From Embleya sp045207785 (GTDB lineage: Bacteria; Actinomycetota; Actinomycetes; Streptomycetales; Streptomycetaceae): a stretch of 64,000 bases of DNA. Made by a program: the position numbers and the translations under genes. The notes below the pieces were generated by a model. It was not told the DNA's origin and did not search any database. It saw only the letters and a list, made by a program, of their open reading frames with translations. The stretch's first letter is position 1. Every line of letters starts with the position of its first letter. The DNA is taken from the NCBI RefSeq assembly GCF_045207785.1, contig NZ_CP108776.1, positions 124,001 through 188,000 of the forward strand, given 5' to 3'. Shown in pieces: positions 8,144-17,224 of the stretch.

Positions 8144-11080
8144 GTGGATCTTGGCAGCCCCACAAGCCTGGGAAGTAGGGCGGAGAAGGCGCGAACCGAC
8201 AGGTTGTGCCTGCTTGCGGCTTTGGACAACCAAGCGACGGACACCGACGTATTGACTGCTGCGGTGGAGCACGCGACCGCAGCGCTCGGTGGGTTCGGCG
8301 CCATGGGACACCTGAGCGCGAGCGCCTCTCAGGGCTTGCACTTGGTCGCGAGCGGTGGACTACCCCGAGCTGTCACCCGCAACTGGGAGGACATCCGCAT
8401 CACCGATTCGGTGGCTCCGGCGCGAGCCTTCCGGACCGGCGAATTCGCCTACGAGTCCACCGCGAACTGCCCGGCACGCAACCCATCGGATCCGCCTCAC
8501 CCGTCGCCCGCCGCGGACGTCTCGGCGCGCTCCGCAATGGCGGCCGTACCGCTGTCCGGACCGGACGGACCGCTCGGCGTCCTGTCAGTGCTGCTACCGG
8601 TGGCCGGCGCGCCCTCCGCCGAGCAACAAAAGTTTCTCGAGGAGGTGGCCCGGTGGGCGACGGACCGGCTGCGCCTGGCCCCTCCCACGCCGGACGACGT
8701 GTCCCGCGCTTTGCTGGGGACGCCACCGGACCGCGCCCCCGGACAGGGACCCGGTGGGACCTCAACCGAATTCAAGTTCGAATTCGATGTGCAGGCGAAC
8801 GAGGTTGTCCTCGACGAGCGGTTGCTCGACGCCATCGGCATCGAGCGAGAGACATTCGACGGGCGGCTCGCGACCTTTGACGACTACGTCCATCCCGACG
8901 ACCTCCCCTGGGTGGTGGGAGAGGTCGAACAAGCACTCAGGACCCGTGGCCGAGTGGATAGCGAGTACCGGGTCCGCCGTTCGGACGGGACGTATGCCTG
9001 GGTGCGCTTCCGCGGCCGGGCGGTCTCGCGCCAAGGCAGCGAGCCGACCGGTCTGGTCGGCACCATGTCGTACACCACGGAGACCCATGCCGCGCTGGAA
9101 TCAGTGGGACGTGCCCTGGCACACATGAGTGATGGCTTCCTGTCCGTGGACCGCGACGGGCGGATCGGATTCGTCAACGTGGCCGCCGAGCGTCTGTTCG
9201 GCCGGCCGCGTGACCTGGTGGGACGGTCGCTGTGGGACGTCTCCATCGTCCGGAAGGTGCCCAGGCTGGAGGAGCGCTCCCGCCGCGCCGCCACCGCGGG
9301 GGTGCCCGACGGGTTCGAGGTGCCGTGGCCGGGCACCGATCGCTGGTACCACCTACGACTGGTCCCCGTCGCCGACGGACTCACCCTCTACATCACGGAT
9401 GTCACCGAAAGGCGCCTGCGCGAGGCGGAGAGCGCCGCTGTCGAGCGCGCCGCTGCCGAGCGCGCCGCCTTCATAGCCCGGCTGACCCGAGCGCTCGCCG
9501 AGGCGGCTACCACCCGGGACGTGACCGCCGCCGTAGCCGAGAGCGTCCTTCCTCCTCTCCACGCCACCGGGCTGGTCATTCTCGCCCTGGAAAACGACCG
9601 ACTGGACCTCGTCGGCTCCGTCGGCTACTTGCCGGAGCTCCTCGACCGCCTCCACGGCATGCCGGTCGTCGCTGCCACACCTCTGGGAGAGGTTCTGCAC
9701 AGCCACGCACTGATGTTCATCGAATCACCCGACGACTTCACCGCTCGCTATCCCGGGCCCGCGGACTTCCCGGTTGCCGGAGGGAAGAAGGCGTGGGCCT
9801 TCCTTCCGTTGATCGTCTCGGGCCGCGAAATCGGTGTCGTCGTCGTCTCCTTCGACCAGCCGCGACATCTCACCGAGGACGAACGGACCCTGCTGACCGT
9901 GTTCAGCGGCCAACTCGCCCACGCGCTGGAGCGGGCCCGCCAGTACGACGTGGCCACGACTCGCGCCCGTGATCTCCAGCGTGCCCTCCTGCCCCGTGAC
10001 CTGCCCGCGCTTCCCGCGGTCACTGCCGCCGCCCGCTACCTGCCTGCCGGACATGGTGCAGACGTCGGTGGCGACTGGTACGACATCATTCCGCTGTCCG
10101 CCGACCGTGTGGCCCTGGTCATCGGCGACGTCATGGGCCACGGCATGCCCGAGGCCGCCACCATGGGCCGCTTGCGCACCGCCGTGCGCACCCTCTCCGA
10201 CCTCGAACTGCCTCCGGACGACGTCCTCGCCCGGCTCAACGACATCGTCGGCGAACTCGGGGAAGAGTCCTTCGTCACCTGCCTGTACGGCGTCTACGAC
10301 CCGACCACCCAGATCCTCACCTATGCCAACGCCGGCCATCTCCCGCCCGTGGTCGCCCGCCCCGACGGCATCGTGTCCCTGCTGACATTCGATCCCGACC
10401 CGCCACTCGGGATCGCCGCCCCGCCCTTCGGCGTCAACGATGTCCCCCTGCTCGACGGCAGCTTCCTCGTTCTCTACACCGACGGTCTCGTGGAGACCCC
10501 GGGTCACAACATCGACAAGGGCCTGCGTCACCTCACCGAGACCATCACCGCCGCTCTTGCCGACCGCGATGGGCCGGCCGGGGAACCCGACCTGCTGTGC
10601 GACGCCGTCACCACAGCCCTGCTGCCGGCACACCGCCGCACCACTGATGACACCGCCCTCCTCATCGCCCGCGCCCGTTCCCTCCCGCCGAATGACATCG
10701 CCGTCTGGGCTCTCCCCGAAGACCCCACGGCCGCGGGCCAAGCCCGGCAGCATGTCCATGAGCAGTTCCGGATCTGGTGTTTGGACGCGGAACTGGAAAT
10801 GGCCACCGAACTCATCGTCAGCGAGCTCGTCGGCAATGTCATCCGCCACGCAACAGGTCCGATCCAGCTGCGCCTGCTGCGCAGCCGCACCCTCATCTGC
10901 GAGGTCACCGACGGCAGTTTGACCACGCCTCATATCCGACATGCCCGTGCGACGGACGAAGGTGGTCGCGGCCTCCAACTCGTCGCCGCCATGGCCCAAC
11001 GATGGGGCACTCGCTACACCCTCACCGGCAAATGCATCTGGACCGAACAAGCACTGGGTTTATCGGAGAAATGGCTCTGA
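8144..11080 (+). CDS. Multidomain sensor protein: GAF-PAS-PAS-GAF-SpoIIE phosphatase-HATPase
   Basis: The 978-residue product is an RsbU/SpoIIE-type serine phosphatase fused to an anti-sigma-like kinase. Order: GAF about residues 40-185; PAS about 205-320 (DDYVHPDDLPWV, YRVRRSDGTYAWVRFRGRAV); second PAS about 330-430 (FLSVDRDGRIGFVNVAAERL); coiled coil rich in Ala/Glu; second GAF about 455-620; PP2C/SpoIIE about 640-855, with metal-binding VGGDWYDIIPL, GDVMGHGMPEAA and YTDGLVE; C-terminal HATPase about 865-975 with SELVGNVIRH (N box) and DEGGRGLQLV (G box). Such proteins sense signals and set the phosphorylation state of STAS anti-sigma antagonists that free stress sigma factors. The start is uncertain: GTG 8144 is in frame but weakly preceded, while ATG 8083 with a perfect ribosome-binding site is out of frame by one. 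It is flanked on both sides by IS fossils. Confidence 0.88.
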   Translation: MDLGSPTSLGSRAEKARTDRLCLLAALDNQATDTDVLTAAVEHATAALGGFGAMGHLSASASQGLHLVASGGLPRAVTRNWEDIRITDSVAPARAFRTGEFAYESTANCPARNPSDPPHPSPAADVSARSAMAAVPLSGPDGPLGVLSVLLPVAGAPSAEQQKFLEEVARWATDRLRLAPPTPDDVSRALLGTPPDRAPGQGPGGTSTEFKFEFDVQANEVVLDERLLDAIGIERETFDGRLATFDDYVHPDDLPWVVGEVEQALRTRGRVDSEYRVRRSDGTYAWVRFRGRAVSRQGSEPTGLVGTMSYTTETHAALESVGRALAHMSDGFLSVDRDGRIGFVNVAAERLFGRPRDLVGRSLWDVSIVRKVPRLEERSRRAATAGVPDGFEVPWPGTDRWYHLRLVPVADGLTLYITDVTERRLREAESAAVERAAAERAAFIARLTRALAEAATTRDVTAAVAESVLPPLHATGLVILALENDRLDLVGSVGYLPELLDRLHGMPVVAATPLGEVLHSHALMFIESPDDFTARYPGPADFPVAGGKKAWAFLPLIVSGREIGVVVVSFDQPRHLTEDERTLLTVFSGQLAHALERARQYDVATTRARDLQRALLPRDLPALPAVTAAARYLPAGHGADVGGDWYDIIPLSADRVALVIGDVMGHGMPEAATMGRLRTAVRTLSDLELPPDDVLARLNDIVGELGEESFVTCLYGVYDPTTQILTYANAGHLPPVVARPDGIVSLLTFDPDPPLGIAAPPFGVNDVPLLDGSFLVLYTDGLVETPGHNIDKGLRHLTETITAALADRDGPAGEPDLLCDAVTTALLPAHRRTTDDTALLIARARSLPPNDIAVWALPEDPTAAGQARQHVHEQFRIWCLDAELEMATELIVSELVGNVIRHATGPIQLRLLRSRTLICEVTDGSLTTPHIRHARATDEGGRGLQLVAAMAQRWGTRYTLTGKCIWTEQALGLSEKWL

Positions 11081-11174
11081 AAGAATTCTCGTAGCCGTTG
11101 ATCGACTTTGCGGTATCGGCCTCGGCAAGTGCCTTGGTGGGCAAGGCTGGTGCCGTGTGATGACGAATCGACAG

Positions 11175-11700
11175 CGCTGCTTCCCGAGCCGCCTTCGGTG
11201 CTGGTCGAGGCGGTGGAGGCAGGCAAGGGCCTGGTCAGGATCACGGTGCGGACCGCCACCGGGTCCCGGTGACCTGCCCGAGCTGCGGGCGGGAGTCGGC
11301 GTGGGAGCACAGCCGATACGTGCGGCATGTCGCCGACGAGGCGATCGGCGAGAGACCGGTGATGATCGACGTGTCGGTGCGCCGCTTACTGGAGAACCCG
11401 GACTGTTCCCAGACCACGTCCGTCGAACAGGTCCCCGGGCCGACGGTGCGCTACCGGCGGCGGACCCCCGCCCTGCAGAAGGTGGATCTCATCGGTCGCG
11501 ACCGTCCCGGACGGGAGAGCCGGGGCAGGCCCGGTTGCAGATCCATCTGCACCGGACCCTGTCGTGGGCGAGCATGCCGACCACCTTGTCAGGCGTCGCC
11601 CTGCCCACCGTGGCGATGCCCGCGGTTCTCGGTTGTGGACGACTTCGCACTGCGGCGCGGCCGGTTCGCACGGATGGGTTGGTCAACGACTCGCGTTTCG
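11175..11700 (+). mobile_element. ISL3-family transposase fossil (N-terminal part, frameshifted)
   Basis: Three successive frames carry ISL3 transposase pieces: LLPEPPSVLVEAVEAGKG, then the zinc-finger region TCPSCGRESAWEHSRYVRHV with a second Cys pair in ENPDCSQTTSVEQVPG, then ALPTVAMPAVLG followed by VVDDFALRRGRF (the first catalytic Asp region). At least two indels and loss of everything after DDFALRRG make it inactive. No terminal repeats are visible; the alpha/beta hydrolase gene overlaps its 3' edge on the other strand. Confidence 0.75.
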
Positions 11701-12366
11701 TCGCTGTCGGTGAATGAGATCGGCGACAGCCGTGGGCCGGCTCAGGTATGGCGAGTGGCTGGTCTCCCATGTCTCCGAGGCCGAGCAACGGGCCGCGAAG
11801 CGGCTGACCAGTGGAGCTGCGATCGCACGGTCGTCGCGGGCGGCAACATAGACGGAGGGTGTGTCGCGCCAGCTAACGTGGCTCGGTATGGCCCCGAAGA
11901 TCGAGGGCGGTTCCGGACGCAGCAGCTCGATTGCACGGGTAGCCGCTGGTTCGTCGACGTCGCCGTAGAGGTTCTTTCGAGCATCTGCGGGATCGAGTCG
12001 AAGCCGCCCGTTGTCGTCGAGGGCAGCGAGCAGCCCTTCGGCGGGGGCACCGGTTTCCTTCGCGACTTCTTCGAGGAGCTGTGCGGGTGATTCACCGACA
12101 TCGAGAAGCCAACCGGCCAGGAAGATCAGTTCTGCCGCGCCACGGACCATTCCGGCGGTCACACCGCCGAAAGAGTGCCCGAGCACCAGCGGAGGCCGCT
12201 CGGAGGCGGTGACGAGGTCCTCGACCAAGGCGGTGCTGTCGACCGGCGACAGCTCGTAGAGGTCGGGCACTTCCACGCTCAGATTTCGGGAGCGCAGCAG
12301 CCCGACCAGGTCATCGTAGTGAGCCGGTTGATGCCAGGCACCGTGCAAGACGATCACGTCGGTCAT
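11683..12366 (-). CDS. Alpha/beta-fold hydrolase
   Basis: The 227-residue cytoplasmic protein starts at ATG 12366 with MTDVIVLHGAWHQPAHYDDL. The HGAWH strand-loop is typical of small alpha/beta hydrolases of the salicylate-esterase/EstC-like group. The nucleophile elbow is GHSFGG (Ser about 75), the acid is probably the Asp of AARDDRAIAA, and the His is in SHSPYLSRP near the C-terminus, so the triad is complete. The substrate is unknown. No ribosome-binding site is strong before the ATG. The gene stands alone, with its 3' end overlapping the ISL3 fossil by a few bases, suggesting the fossil inserted at or near its terminus. Confidence 0.82.
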   Translation of the reverse strand: MTDVIVLHGAWHQPAHYDDLVGLLRSRNLSVEVPDLYELSPVDSTALVEDLVTASERPPLVLGHSFGGVTAGMVRGAAELIFLAGWLLDVGESPAQLLEEVAKETGAPAEGLLAALDDNGRLRLDPADARKNLYGDVDEPAATRAIELLRPEPPSIFGAIPSHVSWRDTPSVYVAARDDRAIAAPLVSRFAARCSASETWETSHSPYLSRPTAVADLIHRQRRNASR

Positions 12367-13318
12367 GCCCGCAGGCTACTCCAGGCCAACCGGCACCATT
12401 CGCCTCCGTGCTACCCGGCCGCGGTCTTGTCCGAGGAAGGGCGGCCGGGGCAACTGCCCCCCGCCGCCCGTGTGTTGCTCCGCCGGCACAGGTTCACAGG
12501 CGGGATCCGGTAGGTGCCGCCCCCTGCGAGAACCTACGACATCGCGACGACCGCCGCGCCCGGCACCGCCCACCCCAGGTCCTGTCGCCGCACCACCGAC
12601 TCGACCGGGGGCTGCCCGTCCAGGCCGGGAACGGTGTCCCCCACCCCGGATGGCTCGAACATCCATACCCCACACCGAAGGAGACACTGCCCGACCTGTG
12701 CAAACACGAGAAAATCCATAGCGATTCCCGCGATACATCCGGCATTCCAGCCAAACCACGGAAAACGCAGGTCACAGCGCTACTCATTTCCGCCCCGAGC
12801 CGAAACACCCCGCAATCCACCCAGCTCAACCGGCACAGCGGGAAAAGCCGGATTCGTCCAACCAAGCCCCGGGATCACAACTCAAGCCCCACTCGCCTAC
12901 CCAAGAAAAACCGAGAACTCACAGCAGGCTCCGCCGGGATCGCCGTGGACCGGGACCGGCCCGCGGCCCCCGAACCGCCCGCCGGTCGGTCGGTCGGTCG
13001 GTCGCCGACGCACGCGTGACGCCGTGCGTCGCGGCGGATCGCGCGCACTGCCGACCCTCGACCCCGAGCCCACACACCGCGAAGTCGACGATGTGCGAGG
13101 GGGGGTTCGCGCCACCTCGGGCCCTCCGCGCGACCCTCATATCCGACCTCGCCGGTCGACCGGCCCACGGCACTCCGGGTGATGCAAACCCTCCAACCCT
13201 CCAGCCCCCAGCCCCCAAGACGGAGCACGGAGCCTCGTAGGATCGCCACTCACGGACGTGGTCGATCAACGGCACGAGCCGGCGGCGGCCCGACACCGGA
13301 TCTCTTGGGGAGCAGTCG
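12367..13318. other. Long gene-poor stretch with low-GC tract
   Basis: No frame in this 950-base gap has a recognisable domain. The section at about 12690-12930 is clearly poorer in GC than its surroundings and rich in A and C runs, unlike coding sequence here. A tetranucleotide repeat follows at 12983-13004. The gap may hold promoters for the flanking divergent genes, but I see no defined boxes. Confidence 0.5.
12983..13004. repeat. CGGT tetranucleotide repeat (5.5 copies)
   Basis: Five and a half perfect tandem copies of CGGT lie in the gap upstream of the gene at 13319. Tandem tetranucleotides can change length by slippage, but no reading frame runs through this one. Confidence 0.85.
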
Positions 13319-13903
13319 ATGCGCCGCGCGGTCGTCATCCTGGGCATCGTCACGGGCGTACTCGCGGTCGTCGTCACCGCGTTCGCGTTCTTCGTGGACC
13401 ACGCACTGTCCGCCGACGCGGATCACGAGCAGACATGCTGCTGGAAGGACGGCGCGACCCCCGCCTGGACGAGTGAGCTGATCGGCGTCGGAGTCCCGGA
13501 GACGGCCACGGACCGGCGGGCCGGATACAAGACCGGCTCCCGCTACGACGTGGCCCTCCTCGCCTTCACCCTTCCCGAACCGGAAGCAGACGCCTACCTG
13601 TTGCCGCTCAACCCGAAGGGGACCAGGATGATCCCGAACCTCCACCCCGAGGCGAAGGACTACCGGCCGGCGGCAGGTTTCGCGCATCTGGGCCTGCCCG
13701 AGCCGGAGACCCTGCTCCAGGGTCTACGCGAGGGCGGGCTGTGCCCGGGTGATGTCACGTCCCCCCACGGCAAGAACGTTCAATACTGCGTCGACCTCTT
13801 CGCCCACACCCTCGAGACGGGGCAAACGCGGATATACATCCGGTCGACAATCGAGCCGGGCGTTACGCCGCCCCCATCACCTCGATTTGTCCCGGGTGCC
13901 TGA
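13319..13903 (+). CDS. Hypothetical single-span membrane or secreted protein
   Basis: The 194-residue product has an N-terminal hydrophobic segment (RRAVVILGIVTGVLAVVVTA FAFFV, about residues 2-26) that is an uncleaved anchor or signal peptide. It is followed by an extracytoplasmic region with an adjacent Cys pair (EQTCCWKDG) and two further Cys (LCPGDV, YCVDLF), so disulfides are plausible. The C-terminal part has a Pro-rich end. I do not recognise a domain. ATG 13319 is preceded by GGGGAG at a distance of seven bases. It is convergent with the flavin enzyme gene at 14292 and has no obvious partner. Confidence 0.65.
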   Translation: MRRAVVILGIVTGVLAVVVTAFAFFVDHALSADADHEQTCCWKDGATPAWTSELIGVGVPETATDRRAGYKTGSRYDVALLAFTLPEPEADAYLLPLNPKGTRMIPNLHPEAKDYRPAAGFAHLGLPEPETLLQGLREGGLCPGDVTSPHGKNVQYCVDLFAHTLETGQTRIYIRSTIEPGVTPPPSPRFVPGA

Positions 13904-14291
13904 GGTTCTCGCGGCTCGTCGTGGGCATCTGCGTCTTCTGCGGGGCGACGACGGTCATGGCGTTCACGCGTTCCGCCGTGCGGTGTCGGTGACCGAGGGA
14001 TGGCGTCGTGATCGTGTGAGGCCGCACCGGCAGAAGCATCACGACGGCGGCGGTCAGGTCAGGGACTCGCAGCATTCTCGACACGGCCTTCCGAAGAGGG
14101 GAACAGGCCGGCAACGGGGCGCTGCCGGCCGTGGACTCCGGACGGCCGCCGTCGTGGTCCGCGTCCAACGCGCCGGCGACCACGTCCTCACCACGGTCAA
14201 GGGGCGGGCGGGCACAGGCAGCCTGCCCGCCACTACGCCGAACAGCCCAAGCGGTCCGCGGGAGGATCCGACGGCCGTCCTGCGCCGAGTG
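13904..14291. other. Convergent intergenic region without recognisable features
   Basis: The gap lies between two convergent genes. I see short GACGGCCGTC-type palindromes near 14270 but no strong terminator hairpin and no supported gene. Confidence 0.5.
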
Positions 14292-15338
14292 TCAGGCCAA
14301 CAGCTGTGCGAGCTCGGCCATTTCGGTCTCCGGGTCCACAACGGGCTGGATCACCAGCTCGTCGACCCCCGACTTCTCCAGCTCGTCGATCCGCTCGGTG
14401 ACCTCGCCCCTGGTACCGACCAGGCCGAATTTGTCCACCAGGGAAGGCACGATTAGTTCGCGGTCCTCGGGGGACAGCCGACCCAGGTAGTTGCGGTAGA
14501 GCGCCTGGTGAAGCTTGGGATCGGTGGGGGTGGTGCCGCGCAACCGGAGCAGACGGTCGACAGCCGCGGCCTCTTCCGGAGGCAGGGCCGCGCGGAAGGC
14601 GGGGTCCTCCGCGCCGAGGATCAGTGCGCTCAGTGCGATGTGCCCCATCGAGTCCTTGACCGGATCGCCGTAGCGGTCCTCGCCGTCGGCGAGGACATGC
14701 AGGGAGGACATGAGATACGAACGGGTCTTCTCGGCGCTGCCCGCGTCCCGCGCCGCCGCCCGCCGGGCCTGGCCGAGGGCGGACCAGGCCGCGGGGTCGT
14801 GCATCCCGAAGGAGATCACTCCCGCGCCGAGCCGGCCGGCGACCGCGGCAGCCTTCGGGCCGAACGCGGCCACGACGAACTCCACGGGAGCCTCGGTGTT
14901 GACGTACGGGCCGACGTGCAGGAATCGCACCCTGCTGGACCGGGTCCCCTCGCGGTAGTCCGACTCGCGGCCCGCGGTGAGATCCTGTAGGGCGGCCGTG
15001 AACGACTCCAGCTCCGCCGTCTTCGTAGGCCGCATGCCGAGCGTACGGCGCGCCGTGTTGCCGGTGCCGACCCCGCAGACGATGCGGCCGGGGGCGAGGG
15101 CGTTGAGGCTGCCGACGGCCGCCGCCGCGGCGGGCGCGGAACGCAGTGCCGGTGAGGTGACACCGATGCCGAGCCTGATCCGGTGGGTGGCCTTGGCGCA
15201 GAGTGCGAGACTCACGAACGGATCGCCGTGGATCATCGGCGTGTCGTACACCCAGAAACTGTCGAAGCCGAGTTCCTCCGCGCGGGCGGCCAGGTGTTCC
15301 ACACCCGGCCCTGCTGTCATGACGATGCCGGTCCGCAT
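14292..15338 (-). CDS. LLM-class flavin-dependent oxidoreductase (luciferase-like, F420 or FMN)
   Basis: The 348-residue protein is a bacterial-luciferase-like TIM barrel. It opens MRTGIVMTAGPGVEHLAARA and continues with EELGFDSFWVYDTP, the RIRLGIGVTSPALRS strand, ALAPGRIVCGVGTGNTARRT (phosphate-binding region) and PVEFVVAAFGPKAAAVAGRL. Family members use F420H2 or FMNH2 to oxidise small aldehydes, alcohols or imines; the substrate is not evident. ATG 15338 is chosen because GAGGAGAG lies six bases upstream; the 13-codon extension to 15377 has no such signal. It acts in the cytoplasm and appears monocistronic, with unrelated decayed sequence upstream. It could equally be a methylene-H4MPT reductase-like dehydrogenase, a name often given to the same fold. 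Confidence 0.85.
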   Translation of the reverse strand: MRTGIVMTAGPGVEHLAARAEELGFDSFWVYDTPMIHGDPFVSLALCAKATHRIRLGIGVTSPALRSAPAAAAAVGSLNALAPGRIVCGVGTGNTARRTLGMRPTKTAELESFTAALQDLTAGRESDYREGTRSSRVRFLHVGPYVNTEAPVEFVVAAFGPKAAAVAGRLGAGVISFGMHDPAAWSALGQARRAAARDAGSAEKTRSYLMSSLHVLADGEDRYGDPVKDSMGHIALSALILGAEDPAFRAALPPEEAAAVDRLLRLRGTTPTDPKLHQALYRNYLGRLSPEDRELIVPSLVDKFGLVGTRGEVTERIDELEKSGVDELVIQPVVDPETEMAELAQLLA

Positions 15339-15405
15339 GGCGACTCTCCTCGCCGTCGAGTGAGGTGGCTGAACCATTCCGGTTGCAGTTCGCTGTCGTT
15401 CATGG

Positions 15406-15957
15406 TCAAGAGCATGCTTCCCAGTGCGCTGGTGGGCCTACCGCCGCGGTTTCAGGATCGGCAACTCGCAGTCGACGAGGCCCTCGTTGCTCAGCCTGCC
15501 GCTGCCGACGCTGCCGGGGCCCAGGTCGATGAGGCCCTGCGGGATGCGCACGAACAGGTGGGTCGGGCGGCGCTCCGAGGAGCGTCGGAAGCCCGGCGCG
15601 TCGGGGCTCGGGCCCAGCGGACGTTCCGCCACCGCCCGCGGGCGGGGCCGAGAGCGCGAGCGTTCCGTGGTCGCGCACACCGGTGACCGCCGGGTCGTCC
15701 CCGACCTCCGCGATCACCACCACCGCCGACGCCCCCAACGCGACCACCGCGCCGCCGACCGCATGTACGCGCACGTCCGCCCCGGCACGAGCCAACGTGC
15801 CGGCCTCCTCGACCACGACGAACCCCCGGGCGGACGGCAACCCCGACTGATCCTTCATCCGCACATCGTCTCGGAGAGGAACGGCTCGCCGTCGCAAAAA
15901 CATCCACGAACCCGGGATCCTCCCGGTGGCGGAAGTCATCATGGGACTGCTCGACAA
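15406..15957 (-). pseudogene. Unrecognised, probably frameshifted coding remnant
   Basis: Between the flavin enzyme and the HEAT-repeat gene the minus strand shows two patches of coding-like sequence in different frames. About 15665-15845 encodes LPSARGFVVVEEAGTLARAG, ADVRVHAVGGAVVALGASA and VVVIAEVGDDPAVTGV; about 15438-15570 encodes THLFVRIPQGLIDLGPGSVG and LSNEGLVDCELPILKPRR with a proper stop. A single frame through both does not exist, which suggests an indel near 15600-15660. I do not recognise the family. It may instead be two unrelated fragments. Confidence 0.3.
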
Positions 15958-16065
15958 CGGCGAGTTCCACCAGGTCCTTCGTTCGCGTTCGACGGTCCTG
16001 CGAGAGCGACCGGGCGTCCGTAACTCGCGCCCGGGCTTCTCGGCGATGGAAGTGCCGGCGGGTCG

Positions 16066-16950
16066 CTACCCGATGCGGCGCCGGGCCTGGAGAACGACGG
16101 CCACGACGTCGTCGGACACTTCGTTGCCCACCGAGATCCGAACGTCCGTGACCGTGCCGGGCCAGGGCGCTGTGAGCTCGGTCGAGACGTAGTCGTTCTC
16201 CAGGGCCGCCAGCAGCTCACCGTCGCGGACCGTCCGCCCGCGCTCCACCAGGCCCTCCATCACGCGCCACGGTCCGCCGAATGGCGCCGCACCCCCCGTG
16301 GTGAGCTCCTGTGGCCCCATCTCGAGCCAGACCGGCGGTGCCAGTGGTCCGCCGATGCGTCGCTCGATGCGGTCCAGCGCCTCCGAGGCGCGTCTTGCCG
16401 TGTGGCCATCGTCGGCGCTCAGCCTGCGCAGCAAGGGGCCGATTGCGCGGACGTCCCCCAGTCGCCCGAGTACGTCGAACGCCTCGGACCGCGTCAGTTC
16501 GCTCGCGTCGTCCAGGCAGTCGACAACGGCCTCCGTGTGAGCGGCGGTGCCGTGCACGGCCAGACCGCACAGGGCTGACCAGCGGACTCCGCTACCGGGG
16601 TGCAGCCCGCGTTCGAGAATCGGCACCGCGCGGGGATCCTCAACGCTCTTCAGCATCCGCATGACCGCCGGTTCGAGTGTGGGGTCGTGCGCCACCGCGT
16701 CGAACAGGGTCTCGGGAAATGTTCGGGCGAGGAGTCCCTCCAACTGGTCGAGGCGCTCGAACTCCTCCCGGCCGCAGCGTTCCCCCTGTGCCCCCGGGGC
16801 GTCCCAGCCCAGGTCGGCCCGGCCCGCCAGTGCGCCGATCAGACGGCGCAGACTCACCGGTCCAGCGGCCACCAGCCTGTCGCCGGCCCTGTTGTCGCCA
16901 CCCAGAAATGACACGATGAGGTCGTCGATCCCGTCGGGTACCACGTACAT
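16066..16950 (-). CDS. HEAT-repeat protein with C-terminal lipoyl/biotinyl-like domain (paralogue 1)
   Basis: The 294-residue protein has three parts. An N-terminal region (1-100) contains AAGPVSLRRLIGALAGRADLG. Four or five HEAT-like helical repeats follow (about 100-205: DPRAVPILERGLHPGSGVRW, GLAVHGTAAHTEAVVDCL, DVRAIGPLLRRLSADDGHTA). The tail (about 215-294) has the spacing of a biotinyl/lipoyl hammerhead: VERGRTVRDGELLAALENDY, ELTAPWPGTVTDVRISVGNE, VVAVVLQARRRIG. The position of the modified Lys (E-T/N-D-K in lipoyl domains) is Tyr, so it should not be lipoylated. A paralogue at 39859 shares the whole architecture and the RRRIG end. The start at 16950 is the first in frame and has no strong ribosome-binding site. 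Function unknown; HEAT repeats suggest protein binding in the cytoplasm. Confidence 0.75.
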   Translation of the reverse strand: MYVVPDGIDDLIVSFLGGDNRAGDRLVAAGPVSLRRLIGALAGRADLGWDAPGAQGERCGREEFERLDQLEGLLARTFPETLFDAVAHDPTLEPAVMRMLKSVEDPRAVPILERGLHPGSGVRWSALCGLAVHGTAAHTEAVVDCLDDASELTRSEAFDVLGRLGDVRAIGPLLRRLSADDGHTARRASEALDRIERRIGGPLAPPVWLEMGPQELTTGGAAPFGGPWRVMEGLVERGRTVRDGELLAALENDYVSTELTAPWPGTVTDVRISVGNEVSDDVVAVVLQARRRIG

Positions 16951-17224
16951 CGGAAATCAACCGCGCTTTCGGCCGGCAAGGAGTCGGTGCAGGCAAGGGC
17001 ACGGCGCTGGCAAGAGCACGGCGCAGGATGCACGGACCGGCCCCGCCCAGTGTCCCTTCAAGCGGCGGCCTGCGGAAGTCGGCTCTGGAGCGGCGTACCG
17101 GTACTCGGCGACCCAAGCAGTGCGGCGTATTCCTCAGCGTCCGCGTCAGACTGCGGCGATGACTTCGAACTCTTCTCTCCCGACCCACCGTGAGCCGTCA
17201 CCCGCGAACCCTGATCAGTTCTTG

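Noticed and set aside
9725..11050. Long antisense open frame (441 codons) opposite the SpoIIE phosphatase
   Set aside because: It is a shadow of the GC-rich coding strand: composition is Gly/Val/Asp-rich with no domain, and the plus-strand product is a clear multidomain protein.
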